A stretch of DNA of 64,000 bases from assembly GCF_002355655.1 (NCBI RefSeq), contig NZ_AP017569.1, positions 1,116,001 to 1,180,000 on the forward strand, given 5' to 3'. Within the stretch, counting starts at the first letter, position 1. The number at the start of each line of letters is the position of its first letter. The stretch comes from Halorubrum trapanicum (lineage in GTDB: Archaea; Halobacteriota; Halobacteria; Halobacteriales; Haloferacaceae). The notes beneath the pieces are model-generated. The model was not told where the DNA came from, made no database searches, and saw nothing but the letters and a program-made list of their open reading frames with translations. A program made the position numbers and the translations under genes. Of this stretch, positions 61,029-64,000 are shown piece after piece.

Positions 61029-61326
61029 GAGGACGGCGCACACTCGTTGCGCTCCTCGCTCGTTCGCTCCGCTCACTCGCTGCGGTGCTTACGTCGTCTG
61101 CGCCGTCCTCGCGGCAGCGTGGCGCTACGCGCCACGGGCAGCCGGCGGCGAAGCCGCCGGCGACTGCCCCTTTGAGTCCCGCCCCGCACAGCAACCGCAC
61201 CTCACGCCTCCCCAGCCTCGTCGGTCGGCCTCCGCTTCGCTCCGGCCGCCCGACTCCCTCGCGCGTGCTCCTCGCGCCCGTTGGGCGCTCGGAGGCACGC
61301 GCCGACCGCACTGTTGTTTATAAACA
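61023..61326 (-). ncRNA. repeat element E, structured body
   Basis: Fifth copy, minus strand. The long helix is 16 base pairs (61025-61040 with 61099-61114). The hairpin next to the outer helix is GCGCCC/GGGCGC (61274-61279 with 61283-61288), different in sequence but paired at the same place as in the other copies. This copy carries two added hairpins between the long helix and the CCTTTGAG block (about 61117-61170). The 5' box is TTTATAAAC (about 61317-61325). Confidence 0.52.
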
Positions 61327-61410
61327 TCGACGCCACCCGCTCTCAGGTATTTAAATGTCGCATCGCTCGCCGTCGTATCCGTGCCGACCGGAACCCGTCC
61401 GGTCGCCCTC

Positions 61411-61764
61411 TCAGAGGTCGACGCCGTCCGGGTCGTTCCACTCGTCGTCTTCGTCGTCGCCGCCGTCCGCCTCCGTTCCGGCGGGGCCGAGGCGCTTCTC
61501 GCCTTGGCGCGACTCGTGGACCGCGAAGCCGCCGGTGCGGCCGTCGTCGCCGCCGGCGTACGGGTCCTCCTCGGGGTCGTAGTCGAGTTCGTCGCGCTCG
61601 AAGACGTACGCGAGGAAGCCGAACAGCGGGACGACGAAGGCGATCAGCGCCCACTTGCGCGGGTTCATGCCGTACTTGGGCGCGTCGACGTACGCGTAGG
61701 CGGCGAAGCCGACGAGCCACGCGAGCGGGACGCCGACGAGGATGACGGCGACGAACGGCTGCAT
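61411..61764 (-). CDS. small membrane protein, PLDc_N-like
   Basis: A 117-residue protein with two hydrophobic helices (about residues 5-27 and 40-58) joined by KYGMNPRKW, and an acidic tail rich in Asp and Gly. The WALIAFVVPLFGFLAYVF segment resembles the phospholipase D N-terminal-type (PLDc_N) membrane module. The ATG at 61764 is preferred to an earlier one because it begins right before the first helix. Function unknown. Confidence 0.6.
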   Translation of the reverse strand: MQPFVAVILVGVPLAWLVGFAAYAYVDAPKYGMNPRKWALIAFVVPLFGFLAYVFERDELDYDPEEDPYAGGDDGRTGGFAVHESRQGEKRLGPAGTEADGGDDEDDEWNDPDGVDL

Positions 61765-61854
61765 ACGGTCGCTTCGACCGCGCGGTAATAAGCGTGCGGG
61801 CGGCCGGGCGCTCGGCCGCGGCGAGGCCGCGGACGGCACGTCACCAGACGCCGT

Positions 61855-63360
61855 TCACAGGAACGGCCGCCAGTAGTACGGGCTGACGAACCCCTCGATG
61901 ACGGCGGCGACGGCGAATAAGATTCCGAGCCCGACGGTCACCCAGAACGCGGCCTCCAAGGCGTCGGCGAGCCGCGCGCGGCTCGCGCGGCCGCGGAACG
62001 TCCGCCACGAGACGGCGCCGAGGTGGATCCCGAGCGCGCCCGAGGCAATGAGCGCGGGGATCTCGAAGATCCCGTGCGGGACCACGAACGCGACGAGCGC
62101 GAGGAGGTTCTCCTCCAAGGCGGCGGTGGCGCCGAGCGCGAGGCCGTTGAACGCGAGCGACGAGAGCGCGGGGAGGGCGAGGCCGACGCCGGAGAAGGCG
62201 GTCGCGATCGCGACCCCCCAGTTGTTCCCGAAGTACGTCAGCGTCGCCACGGGCGGGATCTGTCCGGCGATCCGCCCCTCGATCGAGGTCGGGACCGTTT
62301 CGGCGAACGGCGCGGCGGCGTACCACCCGACCGCGCCGAAGCCGACCGCGACCGCGAGCGCGAGGGCGTGACTGCCCGGCGTCGAGCGGACGAACCCGGC
62401 CAGCTCGCGCCACCCGCGGCGGAGGCCGCCGACGAACTGGGCGCGGACGCCGGCCTCGGGCGGCGAGACCGGGTCGACCGTCCCGCGGTAGTCGCCGTAG
62501 AGGACGGTCTTCAACAGGTCGAGCGCGGGCGCGACGACGACCGCGCTGGCGAGCGCGACGACGGGGCCGCCGCCGAGGAACGCGATCCCGGAGGCGACCG
62601 ACGCGACGGCGACCAGCGCGCCGATCGCGACCACGAGGTAGGCCGCGGCGTCGACGGGGTTCGAGCGCACGAAGCCGCCCGCGCCCTCGATCCCACCGAC
62701 CACGCCGGCGTCGTCGACGACGACGGCCACCGGCGCGAACGCGAAGAGGATCCGGACGAGCGCGAGGGCGACGAGACCGACGAGGAGGGCGGCGACCGCG
62801 ACCGCGGCCCCGAGGAACGGGTTCGCGAGGAACGCCGCGCCGACCGCGAGCGACCCGAGCGCGACGACGCCGATCCAGAGGAGCAGCTCGGCGACGTACA
62901 GCCCGAGGAACGTGAGCCACCTCGACCGGGCGCCCGCGATCCCGCCGACGAGCCCCCGTTCGTCGCGGAGGCTCGCGATGACGGCCGAGAGCTGGCCCGC
63001 AGAGACGACGGCGTACGCGACGACCGCGAGGACGACGGAGACGAGCACGCCGGCGGCGAACAGGATCCCGACGGTCGGCGTCAACAGGGGCTCGAACGCG
63101 GGCGTCAGCCCCTCGGCCCACGCCTGAAACGCCTCGGCGTCCTGCGTGTCCGGCGGCGGCTCGACCCCGGCGAGCGCCTCGCCGGCGGCCGCGAGTCGCC
63201 CGGTGAGTTCGAGGTGGAGGTAGATCCCCGCGAGCGCGGCGAACGTGCCGAGGCGGGCGATCACCGGTATCGCGGTGCCGAGGAGGTAGAAGGGGAGGAC
63301 GTCTGCGGGGCGTCGGCGGAGGGTCGCTGTCGTTGCCGTGACGGCGGCGGAGAGGTCCAT
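61855..63360 (-). CDS. SpoIIM-like polytopic membrane protein
   Basis: A 501-residue membrane protein with about eleven helices. The N-terminal half resembles a DUF7544/ YciC-type membrane region (ATLRRRPADVLPFYLLGTAIPV) and the C-terminal 200 residues are SpoIIM-like (FGNNWGVAIATAFSGVGLALPAL, VPHGIFEIPALIASGALGIHLG). SpoIIM-like proteins shape membranes or assemble other membrane proteins; here the role is unknown. It converges with nothing and follows the helicase gene on the same strand. Confidence 0.65.
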   Translation of the reverse strand: MDLSAAVTATTATLRRRPADVLPFYLLGTAIPVIARLGTFAALAGIYLHLELTGRLAAAGEALAGVEPPPDTQDAEAFQAWAEGLTPAFEPLLTPTVGILFAAGVLVSVVLAVVAYAVVSAGQLSAVIASLRDERGLVGGIAGARSRWLTFLGLYVAELLLWIGVVALGSLAVGAAFLANPFLGAAVAVAALLVGLVALALVRILFAFAPVAVVVDDAGVVGGIEGAGGFVRSNPVDAAAYLVVAIGALVAVASVASGIAFLGGGPVVALASAVVVAPALDLLKTVLYGDYRGTVDPVSPPEAGVRAQFVGGLRRGWRELAGFVRSTPGSHALALAVAVGFGAVGWYAAAPFAETVPTSIEGRIAGQIPPVATLTYFGNNWGVAIATAFSGVGLALPALSSLAFNGLALGATAALEENLLALVAFVVPHGIFEIPALIASGALGIHLGAVSWRTFRGRASRARLADALEAAFWVTVGLGILFAVAAVIEGFVSPYYWRPFL

Positions 63361-63431
63361 GTCTCCCGATCGGCCGTCCGATACTTAAAAACGGGAGTCC
63401 GAGCCGCCGCCGGACAGCGGCGAGGGGGGAG

Positions 63432-64000
63432 CTAGTCCCAGAACGACTGGGTGCGCGCGTACTCGCGCTCCTGTCTGAGCACGTCGCGGTAGAACTCGTC
63501 TTCGTCCTCGCGGAGCTTGTTGATGATCCGCGCGGCGTTGTGGGGGCCGACGCCCCGCGCCGCGAGGGCTATTACCGCCCGCTTCCCGTGCGTCTGGACG
63601 AGGCTCGCGGCGCGGTGGGCGCGCTCGGTGCGGCGCTCCTGCTCGTCGTCCTTCTCGGGCGCGCGCACCGCGGCGACGGTCTCCTCGTCCCACGGGTTCA
63701 GCGCCGCGATCCGGGTGGACCCGCAGTCGGGGCACTCGGGCTGGTCGCGGACGCGCCGGACCTTCGTCGTGTGCTTCCAGTCCGTGCAGTGGAGACAGAA
63801 GAGGATCACCCGGTCGTCCCGAATCCGCTCTTTGACCGTCTCGATCACGTCGGCGTCGGCGTTGTCCGGGACGAGGAACTCCGTGCCGGCGGAGCGGCCC
63901 GCGGTGCCGAGCGGGGTGCGCTCGCGGGCGATCGCGAGGTCGAGCGAGCCGCCGCGGCCGCCGCTGCCGCCGCTGCCGCCGCTCTCCGCCTGGATCCCCG
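63432..64000 (-). CDS. DEAD/DEAH helicase, C-terminal part
   Basis: Cut by the window edge: the frame stays open to base 64000, and only the last 189 or so residues are seen. They include a Gly/Ser-rich linker (GGSGGSGGRGG), a zinc finger (CLHCTDWKHTTKV with CPDCGSTRI) and a helix-rich end (AVIALAARGVGPHNAARIINKLR, then EREYARTQSFWD). This end is typical of archaeal Lhr/Ski2-type DNA or RNA helicases. The ATP-binding and helicase motifs lie beyond the window, so the class is an inference from the tail. Confidence 0.62.
   Translation of the reverse strand, partial: GIQAESGGSGGSGGRGGSLDLAIARERTPLGTAGRSAGTEFLVPDNADADVIETVKERIRDDRVILFCLHCTDWKHTTKVRRVRDQPECPDCGSTRIAALNPWDEETVAAVRAPEKDDEQERRTERAHRAASLVQTHGKRAVIALAARGVGPHNAARIINKLREDEDEFYRDVLRQEREYARTQSFWD

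Noticed and set aside
5236-61354. Recurring antisense peptides in the elements (with TSRLPSLV-like segments) as a mobile protein gene
   Set aside because: They occur in several copies because the DNA is conserved, but insertions shift the frame between copies, starts differ, and the changes are compensatory in base pairs rather than silent in codons.

Overview
The window is chromosomal DNA of a haloarchaeon (class Halobacteria), most like Halorubrum. It is very GC-rich, its proteins are strongly acidic, most genes have a TATA-like box about 25-30 bases before the start (leaderless transcripts), and marker genes include ftsZ2 with its ribbon-helix-helix regulators, ABCE1/RLI, the RFC small subunit, a Pst phosphate operon, ECF-type biotin uptake and haloarchaeal type IV pilin. 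No rRNA, tRNA, CRISPR array or insertion sequence was seen. Genes are tightly packed; the only gaps above 300 bases are five copies of one intergenic repeat element.

Layout. 0-5.3 kb: Mqo-like flavoenzyme, HD phosphohydrolase, YeiH-type exporter with a tiny coupled membrane gene, methylthioadenosine phosphorylase. 5.3-5.7 kb: repeat element A. 5.7-12.1 kb: membrane glycosyltransferase, then coiled-coil gene-smc-scpA on the minus strand (chromosome condensation). 12.2-14.5 kb: cdrL, cdrS-ftsZ2 (cell division), with a striking cluster of GTAAGAC palindromes before cdrS. 14.7-22.7 kb: an accessory-looking block with an MDR dehydrogenase, CDP-alcohol phosphatidyltransferase, a four-helix membrane protein, a Gfo/Idh-aldo/keto reductase fusion, a sulfatase-like protein, and an overlapping trio of 6-pyruvoyl-tetrahydropterin-synthase-like protein, glycosyltransferase and methyltransferase. 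22.7-23.7 kb: ncsA (tRNA thiolation). 23.8-24.3 kb: element B. 24.4-28.7 kb: thioesterase-like protein, alpha/beta hydrolase, methylmalonyl-CoA mutase small subunit with MeaB GTPase, VOC protein. 28.7-29.1 kb: element C. 29.2-34.5 kb: pstS-C-A-B-phoU. 34.7-42.5 kb: EtfD-like Fe-S membrane protein, ecfT-ecfA-bioY with a BirA-type operator, RHH regulator with queuosine-precursor-type transporter, beta-propeller, metalloprotease-like protein. 42.5-43.05 kb: element D. 43-60.8 kb: CNNM/CBS transporter, thioredoxin-fold pair, Sua5, creatininase family, ABCE1 with EMC6-like protein, small winged-helix regulator, CtBP-like dehydrogenase, methyltransferase, pilin, a divergent pair of secreted and membrane-anchored winged-helix proteins, etfBA, DUF5995-like protein, rfcS. 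60.8-61.3 kb: element E. 61.4-64 kb: two membrane proteins and the 3' end of a DEAD/DEAH helicase.

The most unusual feature is the five-copy intergenic element. Each copy has a TATA-like box, a body of roughly 250-400 bases with several hairpins whose arms differ between copies by compensatory changes, and, in four copies, a tail of tandem 57-base units each carrying a TTTATAAA-like box. This looks like a dispersed family of structured RNA. I do not recognise it as a described family, but no database search was possible.
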